A stretch of 64,000 nt of DNA from contig JANJXV010000192.1 of the NCBI GenBank assembly GCA_024803745.1, positions 992,001 to 1,056,000 of the forward strand, given 5' to 3'. How positions within the stretch are numbered: the stretch's first letter is position 1; every line of letters starts with the position of its first letter. The notes below the pieces were generated by a model, which was not told the origin of the DNA, searched no databases, and was given only the letters and a program-made list of their open reading frames with translations. Source of the DNA: Megascapheus bottae. Its lineage: Eukaryota > Chordata > Mammalia > Rodentia > Geomyidae. Position numbers and translations under genes: made by a program. Below are positions 33,971-45,350 of the stretch, in pieces.

Positions 33971-34376
33971 TCCATTGTGATTTTGAACACACCGTACCTT
34001 CCAGTATTTCCTCTCTCAAATCTTGATACCATTTCACTTCATACCACACAATTAGGATCATTTTTTTTAAAGCTAGAATAAGCCCCTGACCTTCTCTTTA
34101 TCACTTATTTGCTCTAAAATTTAACCATGAACTGGTTTAAAGCCAGCACTCAGTGAGCTTTTCTTTTGAAAAATGTACCCCACACCCCAGGTAAGTCAGT
34201 TCTAGTCATGATATGACTAGGAAAAGGGATGGACAGGGTTAACTTAGCTGTTTCTAAGATGTAAAGCATCTGAGGCAGGGATTCGATATGGAAAGACTAT
34301 AAAAATGCTCAATCCAGAGGCCCTAGGTTCAATCTTCAGTAAACAAAGAAGAAAATACACACACAATAAAAGAAAT
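33971..34376. other. unique sequence, nothing recognised
   Basis: A short ID-like piece may lie at 34316-34350 (GAGGCCCTAGGTTCAATCTT). Nothing else was seen. Confidence 0.4.
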
Positions 34377-34606
34377 GAAGCCAGGAACCAGTGGCTCATG
34401 CCTGTAATCTTAGCTACTCAGAAGGCTAAGATCTGAGGATCATGATTCAAATCCTAGCAAGAAAGGCTCTGAGACTCTTACCTCCCAACAAATTATCAAA
34501 AAAAAAATGCTTGAAACAGAACAATGGTTCAAGTGCTAGAGTAGCCGTAAGCAAAAGAAGTTTAGAGAGAGTGCCTAAGCCCTGGATCTTACACACACAC
34601 AAAAAG
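34377..34606 (+). repeat. composite B1/ID SINE (type B)
   Basis: CCAGTGGCTCATGCCTGTAA, GAGACTCTTACCTCCCAAC and GTTCAAGTGCTAGAGTAGCC mark a full-length but diverged copy ending in CACACACAC and A-rich sequence. Confidence 0.88.
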
Positions 34607-34748
34607 AAAAGAAATAATGATAACAAATAATACATGTCACAGTAACTAATATAATATACTTTGTTAATAATGATTAAAATAATTATAATATGAATGTAGT
34701 TATTATAATGACAATAAAGAATAAATGACAGGTGGGTAGATGAAATTC
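34607..34748. repeat. AT-rich low-complexity segment
   Basis: AATAATGATAACAAATAATA-type sequence with ATAATAT runs. Confidence 0.7.
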
Positions 34749-34749
34749 A

Positions 34750-34930
34750 CTGAGCCCAGAGAAAGATATGTTTGAGTTAAATACTAGCTCTGCCATACAC
34801 TGTTTGTCCTTAAAGTAGTGTCTTAATTGATCTAAGCATCTGTTTCTTTAAATAGGACAATACAGCTATTTGCATGGTAAGATTATCCTAAGAATTAAAT
34901 AAGATAGTTTGTGTAAAACAGTTAACATAG
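34750..34930 (+). repeat. MIR SINE fragment
   Basis: GTTAAATACTAGCTCTGCCA, TTGATCTAAGCATCTGTTTC and ATTAAATAAGATAGTTTGTG follow the sense MIR order. Confidence 0.7.
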
Positions 34931-35985
34931 AGATCTGTCTGTCATTTCCGTTAGCTTGTACATTTACTGAGATGATGAGCTGTAGCTGCTATGCCAGTGT
35001 CCTACAACTGGAAAATCCAGGAACACAGAAAGCTTTGAAACACTTCTCAATGACCCTTGGTCGTTGCAGTATTTCCCAAGCTATTGCATGGACAGCACTC
35101 CTCTCTGAAGTGCTCTTCTTCAGAGACATATATTTAATTATGTTTCCTCACAGACCAACAGGCTTTGAGCTGATAACCAAGATTAAAACATAATAATAAA
35201 TCCATCCATCCATACACACCCCATGCCACAAGTTGCCATTTAAGCCTGTTGATTTAACACTGACAAGTTTAAGACACTTCATTTCTCACTGGCTCTGTCT
35301 GTGTTAACGTAACTTACAGCTATTTAAAAGAAAAAAACAAACAAAACCATTATCTCGAGCCTGTAGATTAATAGGCACCAATCATTTAGTCTGGTGCTTA
35401 TGCAAATGTTTCTGTCTGCCTCAGGACAGTGCTCTCTGCAGGGCAGAGGGGGGCAGGCAGTGGGGAAGTTTGTTTTTACAATCATTGGAATAGCTCTGTG
35501 GGTCATGTTAGCCTTCAAACCTAATTTACAAATGGGAGAATTGAATTCACAAATGACGCCCCCCCAAAAAAAAATCTATGCTAGAGTCCTTTGCTCCTTG
35601 CCTGCTTCCCTTGGTTATTACGCCATGGTGTGTTCACAAGATGAATCCCAGCCCGAATCTAGAATTCCATGCTGGGTGCTTTTACAAATGACCCTGGGAA
35701 GAGTGATTCTTCTCTTCTGGGGTCTTGGTGAGGCGCTGGTTGAGTTCTCCATGCTGGATTCACCCTGGCCTATCACCAAGTATCGCCACAGTTGGGTTTG
35801 CCATGAAGAAATCACTGTGCCATGTTTACTGAGCAACTCCCCCCACACACCCCCACGAGCTAGCTATAGCCCTCAAACTGTTACAAGAAAAAACATGCAT
35901 GCTTGCAGTGATTTTTATGCCCCCCAGTCATTTCTGGTTTTTTCTTTTTCTTATGACCATCAGCACATTTTTAAATGTTTATTTA
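34931..35985. other. unique sequence with a long but unconvincing open frame
   Basis: A 242-codon plus-strand frame opens at 35394 and reads into the downstream SINE, ending at 36122. Its C-terminal part (GLVVECLPSMHKDPGSIPWY) is translated SINE. The same peptide string appears wherever this SINE is read, so that part has no coding value. The upstream portion has no recognised domain. A chance frame or an old repeat is likelier than a gene. Confidence 0.4.
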
Positions 35986-35986
35986 A

Positions 35987-36247
35987 TATATTCTGGCCCT
36001 GGGGCCAGGAGTTTGGCCTAGTGGTGGAGTGCTTGCCTAGCATGCACAAAGACCCAGGTTCCATTCCTTGGTACCACATACATAGAAAAAAGCCAGAAGT
36101 GGCGCTGTGGCTCAAGTGGTAGAGCTCTAGCCTTGAGAAAGTCCAAGGACAGTGCTCAGGCCCTGAGCTCAAGCCCAGGACTGGCAAAAAAATAAATAAA
36201 TAATATATATATATATGAATATATATATATATATATATTCTGGCCCT
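35987..36247 (+). repeat. young type A SINE with 14-bp target-site duplication
   Basis: TATATTCTGGCCCT at 35987-36000 recurs exactly at 36234-36247. The SINE (36003-36185) has the young marks, and its A tail passes into (AAAT)n and then (AT)n at 36202-36239, an expanded tail microsatellite. Confidence 0.95.
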
Positions 36248-38362
36248 TTCAGCAAATGTGCAATCAGGAGAGAGTCTTGGGATGTTTTGCTTAGCATGTA
36301 GACAAATGTCTACCATCATGCCTGCTGTGGTACTCATCCCGCATAGCCCCTGACCAGAGGCAGGATTTCAGTGTTAGGATGGAGTTTAACTTCCAGGACA
36401 TTGTGAAGATGTCATTAAGGTAGAGACTTCGAGTTCCTCATCTAGGGGCCTTACCCACACAGAAGTGTTGCCTCCTTCAACGTTGTCAGAGAAGCGACAA
36501 TGCAGCAGACACCTGCCTTGAGTTTTAAAGAAGCTATCTGGCAAGGATCTGGGAGTTAAGGCACTTTCAAATAACCAGGACACCCACCCAACCACAGCTA
36601 AATTAAACGAATTCTGCAGACAACCCCTGAGCTTGAGAGAACACACTGAGAAGCAGGTTAAGTAAGATGGAAGCCTGCTTAGAACCTAGATTCCAGTATA
36701 AGGAGATGCAATGATGAGACACCGATAGAGAAGTAACAGTCGACGCTGTCCCTGAACTCCTGGCCCACGGGAAAACATGGGGCAACAATTATGTGTTGCT
36801 TGTACCACTTCATTTGTGCTCGTTTGCTACACAGCAATAGATAATAGTTCATGAGTGCCCATAGAAAAATGTTATTGACTGGACACATTTCCAATTTCCA
36901 TTCTCTTATGCAATCCTAGAGAAAGAGGCTGGGTTTAGATATAGAAAAGGAGAGAAATGTAAGATAAGTCAGTATTGGGTATGTGAATAAAAAAAGAATA
37001 GGCAAATATTTCACAAAGTTATTCAAGGCTGACCTTAACTCTGAACATAAATGGTTTATGACTTAACCAGCCAAATGCCTGAAGTATGTAGAAGAGGTAA
37101 AAACAAAACAAAACAAAATAACTATTGGAAGGCAGACAGGAAAAGATGAGTTTTTCTCATCAGAAATTAATGAAGGCTATCTTCAGAAGAAACCAGAAAA
37201 AGAATTGCAATAAGACTTCCAAGCAAGAATGGGGGTGGGGGCTGAAATGCAAATTCTCCTCCTGGTATCTCCAGACTCAAAAACAAAACAAAGCAGAGCC
37301 TTCCATTCCCATGTTCCCATAAGCACTGGCATGATTTGCATACCTTGAGCTAAGGGAGAATCTCAGAGGTATATGTTTGTTTGTTTTGTCTTCTTCTCTT
37401 CTCTCTCCCCCAGAAGACCACAAACCTATTCTGCACACCTAAATTTACAGCAAGAAAGCATGACCTCCTCAAATTTCCTAAGATGCTTACAGAGCCTGCC
37501 AGGGTCCCAGCCTAGGTGAGAAGCCAGATAGAGAAACATTTGATATCTGTTTCCCCCCCGCCTCAGCTCCTTGGCTTCAAGACAAGCGACAAATCCCTTT
37601 AGTTCCAGATTCTAGATGTGGTACAAGAGAAATAAGAAGACGTGGATCAAGATGTATTCATATACCACTTTGCTGCATGACAACTCTTTGGTACAACTAC
37701 TTGAAGTTAATAAAAATTATATATATATGTATTTATCTATAGATGAAAATGAGGAACAGTATTTCAAACTATCCATCACCGCTCTGTGATTCCTGTGAGG
37801 TCACTTGAACAGACTTAACTATACGATGCACTGTAAATGTGCACCTTCCTAAAAAATACTGTTCTCATAGGGAGTCAGTAACCCATTTTCTGGCATAGGT
37901 CCCATTCTTCCCTTTGTCTTCTGTCCAGTAATTGGAGTCCAGCCACAATCCGTCATCCCGATCTATTCGTGAAGGACTTGCTCGGTGGCAGACCCCACAG
38001 CATTTGCTTGAGGACAATGCAGTGGATAGCCATGGCATGGCCTCCCACAATGCACCACGATGTTCTGGTAGGATGTGGATGCATCATCGAAAGCCCCTTT
38101 GTCTTCATGAAGGCTGGCATGTTTTCCAGAGATCAATCTTTGTCTCTCTTACCCTTCCATGGCTTTAGCATGCTAATCGTGTGCCAGCAGGCTGGTTCAT
38201 GACCTTCTGTGTTGGCGGAAGCCTGGGTTATTCTTGTATGGAGTCGCCCTGTGAGGTTCCACCCTTTCCCAGCGATTTGAGAGGCTTGGGCAAGAGGCTG
38301 ACAAAGGTGAGGCTGGCTTGGGCAAAGTCAGTGTGATCCTAGCTTAAAAAAAATCACATCCT
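36248..38362. other. unique sequence, nothing recognised
   Basis: About 2.1 kb with small open frames and no recognised gene. It has (AAAC)n at 37101-37117, a G-rich run near 37230 and an AT run at 37716-37730. Confidence 0.4.
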
Positions 38363-38452
38363 CAAAGGGCTAGGAGCATAACCTCAAGTGGTAGAACACT
38401 GATGCAGGGCACTTAAACCCCTGGATTCAATCCAAGTACCACCAAAAAAAAA
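38363..38452 (+). repeat. ID-like SINE monomer, old
   Basis: GGGCTAGGAGCATAACCTCA, GTGGTAGAACACTGATGCAG and GGATTCAATCCAAGTACC end in an A run. A single tRNA-like monomer. Confidence 0.7.
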
Positions 38453-38479
38453 TACTGTCTCTTACACAGGCCAATGCAT

Positions 38480-38632
38480 GAAGCCAGGAGCGTAGCCTAG
38501 GTAGTGCGCTTGCATGAAGCCCTGAGTTCAATTCCTTGGTACCACATACATAGAAAAAGCCAGAAGTGGTGCTGTGGCAGAGCACTAGCTTTGACCAAAG
38601 ACAGTGCCCTGAGTTCAAGCCCTAGGACAGGG
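38480..38632 (+). repeat. type A SINE with internal deletions
   Basis: GGAGCGTAGCCTAGGTAGTG and CAATTCCTTGGTACCACATA are present, but the second half lacks the usual GCTCAAGTGGTAGAG phrase. It ends with a G run at 38631-38636. Confidence 0.85.
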
Positions 38633-38872
38633 GGGGCAGAGCCTAATACAGCCTTCCTCAAACCAGTGCCCATCCTCCATTCATTTCCTCTTGTAGGACA
38701 TGGATATTTTCTTCTGTTTGTTAACTGAGACATTTTAGACATTTTATTAGACCATGGAGACAATTAAATGCCCCTTTTATATTAAAATGATGTTGCAATA
38801 GATATCCCTATACAAGCAGGTTTGTGTACCAGAGATTGAGGAAAAGATAAAATTCTTAAAATGCTACTAGAT

Positions 38873-39190
38873 CCTGGTGCCAGTGGCTCATGCCTACAAT
38901 CACAGAGAGAAAGAGGATCATGGTTCAAAGCCAGCCAGGCAGTCCCTATGAGAGACTCATCTCCAATTAACCACTCAAACGCTGGAATTGACTTTGTGGC
39001 TCAAAGCAGTAGAGTGATAGCCTTGAACAAACAAGGTCAGAAATAGTACCTAGGCCCTGAGGTCAAGCCCCAGGACCATAAAAAAAAGGAGAAAGAAGAA
39101 GGAAGAAGGAAGCAGAAAGAGGCAAGAGGGAAGAGGAGGAAAAAGAGGAAGGGAAGAGGAAGAAGAGGAAGAGGAGAGTGAGTAGATACC
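38873..39190 (+). repeat. type B SINE followed by a GAA/GGAA purine tract
   Basis: GTGCCAGTGGCTCATGCCTA, CATGGTTCAAAGCCAGCC and GGTCAAGCCCCAGGACC define the SINE (38873-39078). The poly-A end at 39079-39087 passes into GAAGGAAGAAGG-type sequence to about 39180, an expanded SINE tail. Confidence 0.85.
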
Positions 39191-40085
39191 ACATATTAAA
39201 GTAGAGAAACCCAGCACAAAGGTTATGATTCATGATCTGGGACAATTGAAATCTTCAAGTCTGAAGGATGGAGACTGACATAGAAATAGTAAGAGTTTTC
39301 TCATTACTCTCCCCCTGTGAGCCCTCATCTTTTACTTAGACCCAGCCAGTGACATACTTAGCTCTGTTCCATGTTATGTAGATGTTGAATGGCATGAGAG
39401 CCTTTGTGATTACTTTCTCTCTACAGGCTTCAAGTCCAAAGTAAAATCGGAGGAAGGAGACGGGTCATACAACCCTTTCCATTTCCTCTCCTGCAGTGGC
39501 CACTAAGGTAGGCAAAGTATGCAGGTATCCTCCCGTTTCCCCATCACTGCTGTATACGTGGGAAACTTCACATTCCATAGCCTTTATCTGTGTGATCATT
39601 CTTCTTCACAAGCCACTGGGGTCACCACTTGGCTTGAACCCACAAAAACGAGCAACGAACCACAAAATGGTCATCAGCTCCTGTCAACTCAGAGGCCTTT
39701 GGCCCACAGAGAGAACCATGCAAGGGGCAGAGAGGAGGTGCACAGCCCACAGCCCTCCGGAAGCCTGCTGTTCTGTAGAGCCACCCATGGAGTCTAGCCC
39801 AGGGTTCACACACAGTGTGTTTTCAGATCTGCCTGCCAGGGGCTGAATCGTTTGAGGAAAAGACTCTTTCGTTCCCAGCTATAGTTGACCTACATCAAGA
39901 TAGAGGAAGCAGGCAAATCTCATCCTCAGCCCTTAACTGCTCCATGTGGGATGACTCTGAAACAACAGCTCAGGTGAGAAGAGAATGACGTGTCAAACTA
40001 CTGCAAAAAGGGGACAAATGAGACTGGAGATCCCACCATGTAAAACAAAAATAATCTATCGCATTAACCCATAACAAAGACATCT
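39191..40085. other. unique sequence, nothing recognised
   Basis: Two overlapping open frames (39496-39846, 39519-39797) have no recognised domain. CTCTCTACAGGC at about 39417 and TAAGGTAGG at about 39505 look like splice signals by chance; the intervening 80 bp matches no exon I know. Confidence 0.35.
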
Positions 40086-40440
40086 ATACAAAAATAAATG
40101 GGCTGGGATTATTCCAATGGTATTAAGTCCTTTGAGGAACAAACTCACAGTCTAACAAAAATGAAGACCAGGAAGGTGACACGTGTTGTCAGGAGAGGCG
40201 GGAGGAAACAGGAAGGACAGACCAATGATGAGAGGACAGATGAGCAAGGGCAAGCATAATATTCAGTGTTCCCATGTGAACATGGAAACCAGATCTAATT
40301 GAGGGGATGGGTGAGGTTGGAAGAGCTGGAAGAGAATGATGTAGAGAGGTGACATTGATTCCGGTGCACTGTACTCATAAAACTGACATGGTGAACTGAA
40401 ACCCCTTTTGTATAACAACTTAAAGATAACTTTTTAAAAG
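40086..40440 (+). repeat. L1 3'UTR/3'-end fragment
   Basis: GGCTGGGATTATTCCAATGG through GTGACATTGATTCCGGTGCA and ACTGACATGGTGAACTGAAA to CCTTTTGTATAACAACTTAA matches the L1 tails at 45216 and 62380. Confidence 0.7.
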
Positions 40441-41380
40441 AAAAATCTCATCAACCCATAATGCATGCTTCCAACCACAGCCATCAAGGTAGTAGCCCGT
40501 TGTATTGTTAAAAGTGAAGGGAAAATATTAACTTTCATCTGCGTCAGCTGAGAAGGATGTGTAACAGGGTTACACAGGAAGTGACTCAGTAGGGGACCCT
40601 TTTCAGCTTGGACATGTTAAAAGTTGTTTTTTTTTTCCTTTCTTGACTATAAGGATTAGAAATGAAAAGCCCGCCTCCTTTCAGCAAAGCTCAAAACAGA
40701 ATATAGAAGCAGCAGTAGGTGAGGCCCAGAAGATTCCATAGAAATAGAAAAGTTATTTCTGGATAATTGGCAGCAGACACGTAACGGAGCACATGGAGGA
40801 AGGGTCTCCATAGCAACTCAGTGGATGATGGTTCCGTATTTAAATTAAATGTTAAGCTTTCATATTTCCCAGAGACCAAATTTTCTGTCATTTTTGGTAT
40901 CGCGTTCTCTTTAACTCAGAGAAGCAAGCATTCCAGCAGAGGTCCACATAAGGCAAGAAGGATGTGAAAGAAGGCAAAAAAAAAATAGTTCACAGATCGC
41001 AGGTACTTTGCAAAAGGAAGGTCAATTCAGGAGAGCTTCCAGTAATTCTTCTCAAGAAGAACGATTACTGGTTATCCGCTGCAGATCCTACTGCAGTGTG
41101 TATAGTCTGATCGCTAATCATGCTGTGCCAAGTGCATGGTGGAAGTGTGCATAATATTCCATAATATTGTTTATCCATTTGCTGTGAAGCCTCCCTTGCC
41201 CTTCATGCCTGGTTTTCAAAGCCCATCTTGTTTAAGAGTATGGTACTCGTGGTTAGTTTGGGCTTATGGTGGCCCATGCAGAAGGTGCTCTGTGACATGG
41301 GGCAGTTAACAGTCAACAACTCCCTCCTCTCCCTGCCAAGGCTGTCAGGAATGAACAGTCCTGTTCCTGATGCTTGCTTT
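40441..41380. other. unique sequence, nothing recognised
   Basis: CATAATATTCCATAATATTG near 41149 may be a scrap of an old antisense L1. No other feature was seen. Confidence 0.4.
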
Positions 41381-41620
41381 GATTTTTTTTTGTCGGTCAT
41401 GGGGCTTGAACTCTGGGCTTGGGAGCTGTCCCTGAGCTCTTCAGTTCAAAGCTACCGCCCTACCCCTTGAGCCACAGCGCCACTTCCTGTTTTCTAGTGA
41501 TTCATTGGAGATAAGAGTCTCATGGTCTTTTACTGCTGGGGTTGGCTTTGAACTGCAATCCTCAGATCTCAGCCTCTTGAGTAGCTAGGATTACAGGATT
41601 GAGCCACCATGCCCGGTTTA
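41381..41620 (-). repeat. composite B1/ID SINE (type B)
   Basis: T tail, GGGGCTTGAACTCTGGGCTT, CAATCCTCAGATCTCAGCCT and ATTGAGCCACCATGCCCGGT show a well-preserved antisense copy. Confidence 0.92.
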
Positions 41621-41940
41621 CTTTTTCACCTTGGTGTCTGTTGGGTCGTATGTTGCAATGGGTTTCATCGTGACATGCCAGTCATGTACTTTGACCACAT
41701 TCTCCCCTTTCTTATCCTTCCTCCTCATCCTCTCTGCCCTTTCCCATCAGCCTTCCTTTTACTCCGGTTACGTTCACCATCTTGGTTGTTTCTGTCTTCT
41801 TACCCCATGAATCAATTCTTGCCAAAGATCTAAGAAAATAAAATGTTCTTTTGGCTGGATACTTTCTCAAGTTTTAATAACTGTTTAATAGGAGAATAAA
41901 GCCCTTAGCCAGAGAAATTCAGACAGCAACAAGCTAACAG
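41621..41940. other. unique sequence, nothing recognised
   Basis: The 74-codon open frame at 41609-41833 begins in the SINE and has no recognised product. Confidence 0.4.
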
Positions 41941-42182
41941 GGACAGACACTGGTGACTCACCAGTGTAACCTTAGCTACTCAGAAAGCTGAGATCTGAGG
42001 ATCCTAGTTCAAAGAACCAGCCCAGGAAGAAAAGTCCATGAGACACTCATTTCCAATTAGCCCACACAAAGTCAGAAGTAGAGGTATGGCTCAAGTGGTA
42101 GCACTGTCAGATTTAAGTGGAAAAAAAGCAAAGCAAGAGCATGAGTTCCAGAGTTCAAGCCTCAGTACCAGGATATACACTA
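41941..42182 (+). repeat. composite B1/ID SINE (type B), diverged
   Basis: CTACTCAGAAAGCTGAGATC, ATTTCCAATTAGCCCACAC and AGGTATGGCTCAAGTGGTAG are in the expected order. Confidence 0.85.
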
Positions 42183-42425
42183 CACAATAAAACCTACCAG
42201 GAAATCTCTTAGTCAACACTAAGAATATTACGAGTAAACATGTGGAAATATTTTTAAGAATCTGACCCTGGTCTTATGCTTGAAATTTTGCTACCTGATA
42301 GAGTAGGATAGTTTATATCTAACCCAGGAAAGGAAACTCTTAAAGTACTGTCCATTAACATTTTGCATGCCTTCCTTATTTTGTATTATTTGATCGGGAA
42401 TTTCTATTTCTGGTCATTTATCTGA
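42183..42425. other. unique sequence, nothing recognised
   Basis: AT-rich unique DNA. Confidence 0.4.
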
Positions 42426-42600
42426 AGTCATCCAAATTATAGAAGGGTTTTTAGCCATGTTAATCACAATGTCATTTTAATAACTAAAAACTGGAAGTAT
42501 TCTAAATGTCCAGTGATTGAAGAGTGATTAAGTAAATTATGATACATTCATTTATGATGAGATAATATCCTGAAATATTAATCTTTGTGATTTTTTTCCT
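42426..42600 (+). repeat. ancient L1 (L1M-like) fragment
   Basis: AACTAAAAACTGGAAGTATT, CTAAATGTCCAGTGATTGAA and TTATGATACATTCATTTATG are landmarks of old L1 3' regions (AACTGGAAACAACC, AAATGTCCA, TATGGTACATCC). Confidence 0.7.
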
Positions 42601-43558
42601 CTACTCCATTATACATACTCTATCTCCTAGTTAATCAGAGGCATTCAAAAGGAATTGGGATTGTTCTGATGAGAATGGAAATAGTCAATATTCACTGTTT
42701 TTAACTTCCTAAATAAGCCTTGATAATCACCCCCCCCCAAAAAAAAAAGAGAATAGCTTTTCAGACAATTTGGCTGATGAGGTTTATGGTCATGAATTAT
42801 ATGTACATTATATATATATATATATAAATGAACTTGATTAAAATATTTTGAATAAGTGATTATGATGCCTTAAGCATGGGGCTCAGGGCATTACGGAGCT
42901 TAACCTCTCAGAATCTGGACAACCATCTCATGGCTCTCTGAACTCCAAGGAATCTGGGAGTATTTATCTGAGTATTATCAAATATTAGATCTTGGATGGG
43001 TTCCAGCATCCAGCAAATGGTCAACAAAATAAGTTGGAAAGAAGAAATGGTCTATCTACAGACTGACTCTGTTGAGAGTGCCATTATACCCTGTATTAGA
43101 CACTGATCTTGGGCCTGGGGTCCCAGTAAGCACAGCAGGCCTAAATCCATGCTCTGTGTTTTGGAATTCAGATCCAGCGGGGGTGGGAATTAGGAATTCA
43201 TTATTAGAAGGCCTGCCTGAGCAGCGCTGGGTGAAGACGTTGATATTGGCCCCTCAATTCGACTTTCTCCAAAGATAGGATGCCAGGAAAACAGAGTAAG
43301 TCACAGTCAATGCCCACTTCATGCCAAACACTTGGTCTCATCTCAACCTCCAGCTCTTTAGACAATAAAGGACAAAGTCTAAGACTTTTAGTCATGGACG
43401 CCAGACAAAATCAAATACAGTGCTTCATGGTGGCTCATTAACCAAAAGGGGACACCTTGATGGAGATTCCTTGTACTCTCAAGATGACATGTTGAATAGT
43501 GGTACATGTTGTATGACTAATTGAGGATAATTTTTAAGCAGTTCCTCTTCTGGGCCTT
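42601..43558. other. unique sequence, nothing recognised
   Basis: Includes a C/A run at 42730 and a (TA)n at 42810-42826. Two short opposed open frames near 43072-43395 have no recognised product. Confidence 0.4.
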
Positions 43559-43559
43559 T

Positions 43560-44094
43560 AACTAAATGATTACAAACCAGGATACAGTAAAAGCCACCAG
43601 CACAGCCATGTTTATGGCAGCACTATTCACTATGGCCAAGGTAAGGAATCAGTCCAGATGCCCCTCAGTGGACAAATGGATCCAGAAAATGTGGTATATA
43701 TACACACAACGGAATTTTATCCAACCATTAGAAAGAACGATATTGTACCATTTGTAAAGAAATGGAAAGACTTGGGGGAAAATTATCTTAGGTAAATTAG
43801 GCCCTGAGAGAAAAAGGATTCATGCTTGCCCTTTTATGTGAACGCTAGATTTAGCTTACAAACTCATAAGAGCAGGCATTGAGTGGTATGCAATTACATA
43901 CAAACCTATTAACTGAAATATAATAGATTTGAGGGAGACCTCCAGTAGTATCATTCCTTAGAAAGGAAAACTTAGAAGTTCAGCAAAATAAAACACCAGA
44001 AAGCAGGTACTCAAAATGGGTGGGGTGGAATCAGGGAAGAAGGATAGATAGAAGAACGAAGAGGAGAAGATGGGGTGAATGCAGTCAAGAGTCG
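43560..44094 (+). repeat. older L1 3' end, 5' piece (host of a nested L1)
   Basis: CAGCACTATTCACTATGGCC, ATGCCCCTCAGTGGACAAAT and GAAAATGTGGTATATATACA encode the degenerate ORF2 C-terminal signature. It runs on into a 3'UTR with CATTGAGTGGTATGCAATTA. Its 3' terminus appears to continue at 45216, after the younger L1. Confidence 0.75.
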
Positions 44095-45213
44095 AATGGA
44101 ACAATGGACAAAGGCCTCATATCTAAAATATATCAACAGCTCAAAAAATGGAATGACTCCAAAACTAATCTCCAAAGAAACAACCTTTCCATTAAAAAAA
44201 TGGGCCAAAGACTTAAAGAGAGTCTTCTCTGAAGAAGAAATAAAAATGGCCTATAGACACATGAAGAAATGCTCAACACCTCTGGTCATAAAAGAAATGC
44301 AAATCAAAACAACTTTAAGATTCTACCTCACTCCACTTAGAATGGCCAGGATCAAGAAATCTAATAACAACAAATGCTGGAGGGGAGGTAGCCAGGAGGG
44401 ATCACTACTACACTGTTGGTGGGAGTGCAAACTCCTTCAACCACTATGGAAAGCAGTATGGCAGTTCTTCAAAAGACATAGAGCTCTCCTATGACCCAGC
44501 AATTCCACTACTTGGCATTTATCCAACTGTCCAGAAACAAGGACATACTAAACCCACTAGCACAACAATGTTCATTGCAGCACTATTTACCATAGCAAAG
44601 ATATGGAACCAACCCAGATGCCCCTCAGTTGATGAGTGGATCAACAAGATGTGGTATTTATACACAATGGAATTCTATGCTGCTGTCAGAAAGAACGACA
44701 TCGCCCCATTTGTAAGGAAATGGAAAGACTTAGAAAAAAATCTTATTAAGTGAAGTAAGCCAGACTCAAAGGAACAATGGTTTCCCTCATTTGTCATAAT
44801 CAGTAGAAACCTTGGGCTCTCCTAGCAGAGATTTACAATAGAAAAAAAAATCTAGATACATAAGGTCATATAGTATGACACTAAATGTAAGGACCTCCAG
44901 GATATAGAAACAAAAGCCATATGAGTGATTGTTGTCCATAATGTACTATGTTATCTCTCATCTCTTTTGTCCCTTGGTTATCTCATATCGTTACAATATT
45001 TCACCTTGTTATCTGATATATTTCATATATGCTTAATTGGTTATTTGAAATTGGATAGGGAAGGGGGGAAATCAAGATGAGCGGTGGGGGGGAAGGGGGA
45101 GGGAAATGGGGACTGTGACATGAGAAAGGGTATCAATGTTTATGAAGTAATGCACCATCTATCTGGTGAATATAATGTAACCCTTCTATTAATTACAATT
45201 AAAATATATGGAA
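44095..45213 (+). mobile_element. 5'-truncated L1 (ORF2 C-terminus and 3'UTR), sense
   Basis: Translated segments include KASYLKYINSSKN, IKKWAKDLKRVFSEEE, LLHCWWECKLLQPLWKAVW and, in another frame, MFIAALFTIAKIWNQPRCP with INKMWYLYTMEF. A frameshift lies at about 44475-44490, so the C-terminus is split into two frames. The 3'UTR (44755-45205) matches the antisense L1 at 16251-17243, including GGTATCAATG and GAAGTAATGCACC. It ends in an A-rich tail. There is no reverse transcriptase or endonuclease domain, so the copy is inactive. Confidence 0.92.
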
Positions 45214-45215
45214 AA

Positions 45216-45350
45216 AAAGATTCTAATGGATATCCTACAAAATGAAGAGGGTAAGGATAGGAAAGGGGTGACACTGATCAAAATAATAGTGTATATTCAT
45301 AAATTGCTGAGTTAAATGGCAACCTTTTTGTACAACTAGCTAAAGATGAA
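45216..45350 (+). repeat. older L1 3' terminus (continuation)
   Basis: TAATGGATATCCTACAAAAT, GGGTGACACTGATCAAAATA and TTTTTGTACAACTAGCTAAA match the L1 tails elsewhere in the window. Its position right after the younger L1 tail indicates a nested insertion. Confidence 0.7.

Noticed and set aside
35394..36122. 242-codon open frame, the longest not in a microsatellite
   Set aside because: Its last part is translated SINE sequence, the rest has no domain or recognisable homology, and no exon structure or promoter is visible.
39417..39510. Splice-acceptor-like CTCTCTACAGGC and donor-like AAGGTAGG enclosing a possible exon
   Set aside because: Signals this short occur often by chance; the enclosed sequence encodes nothing I recognise.
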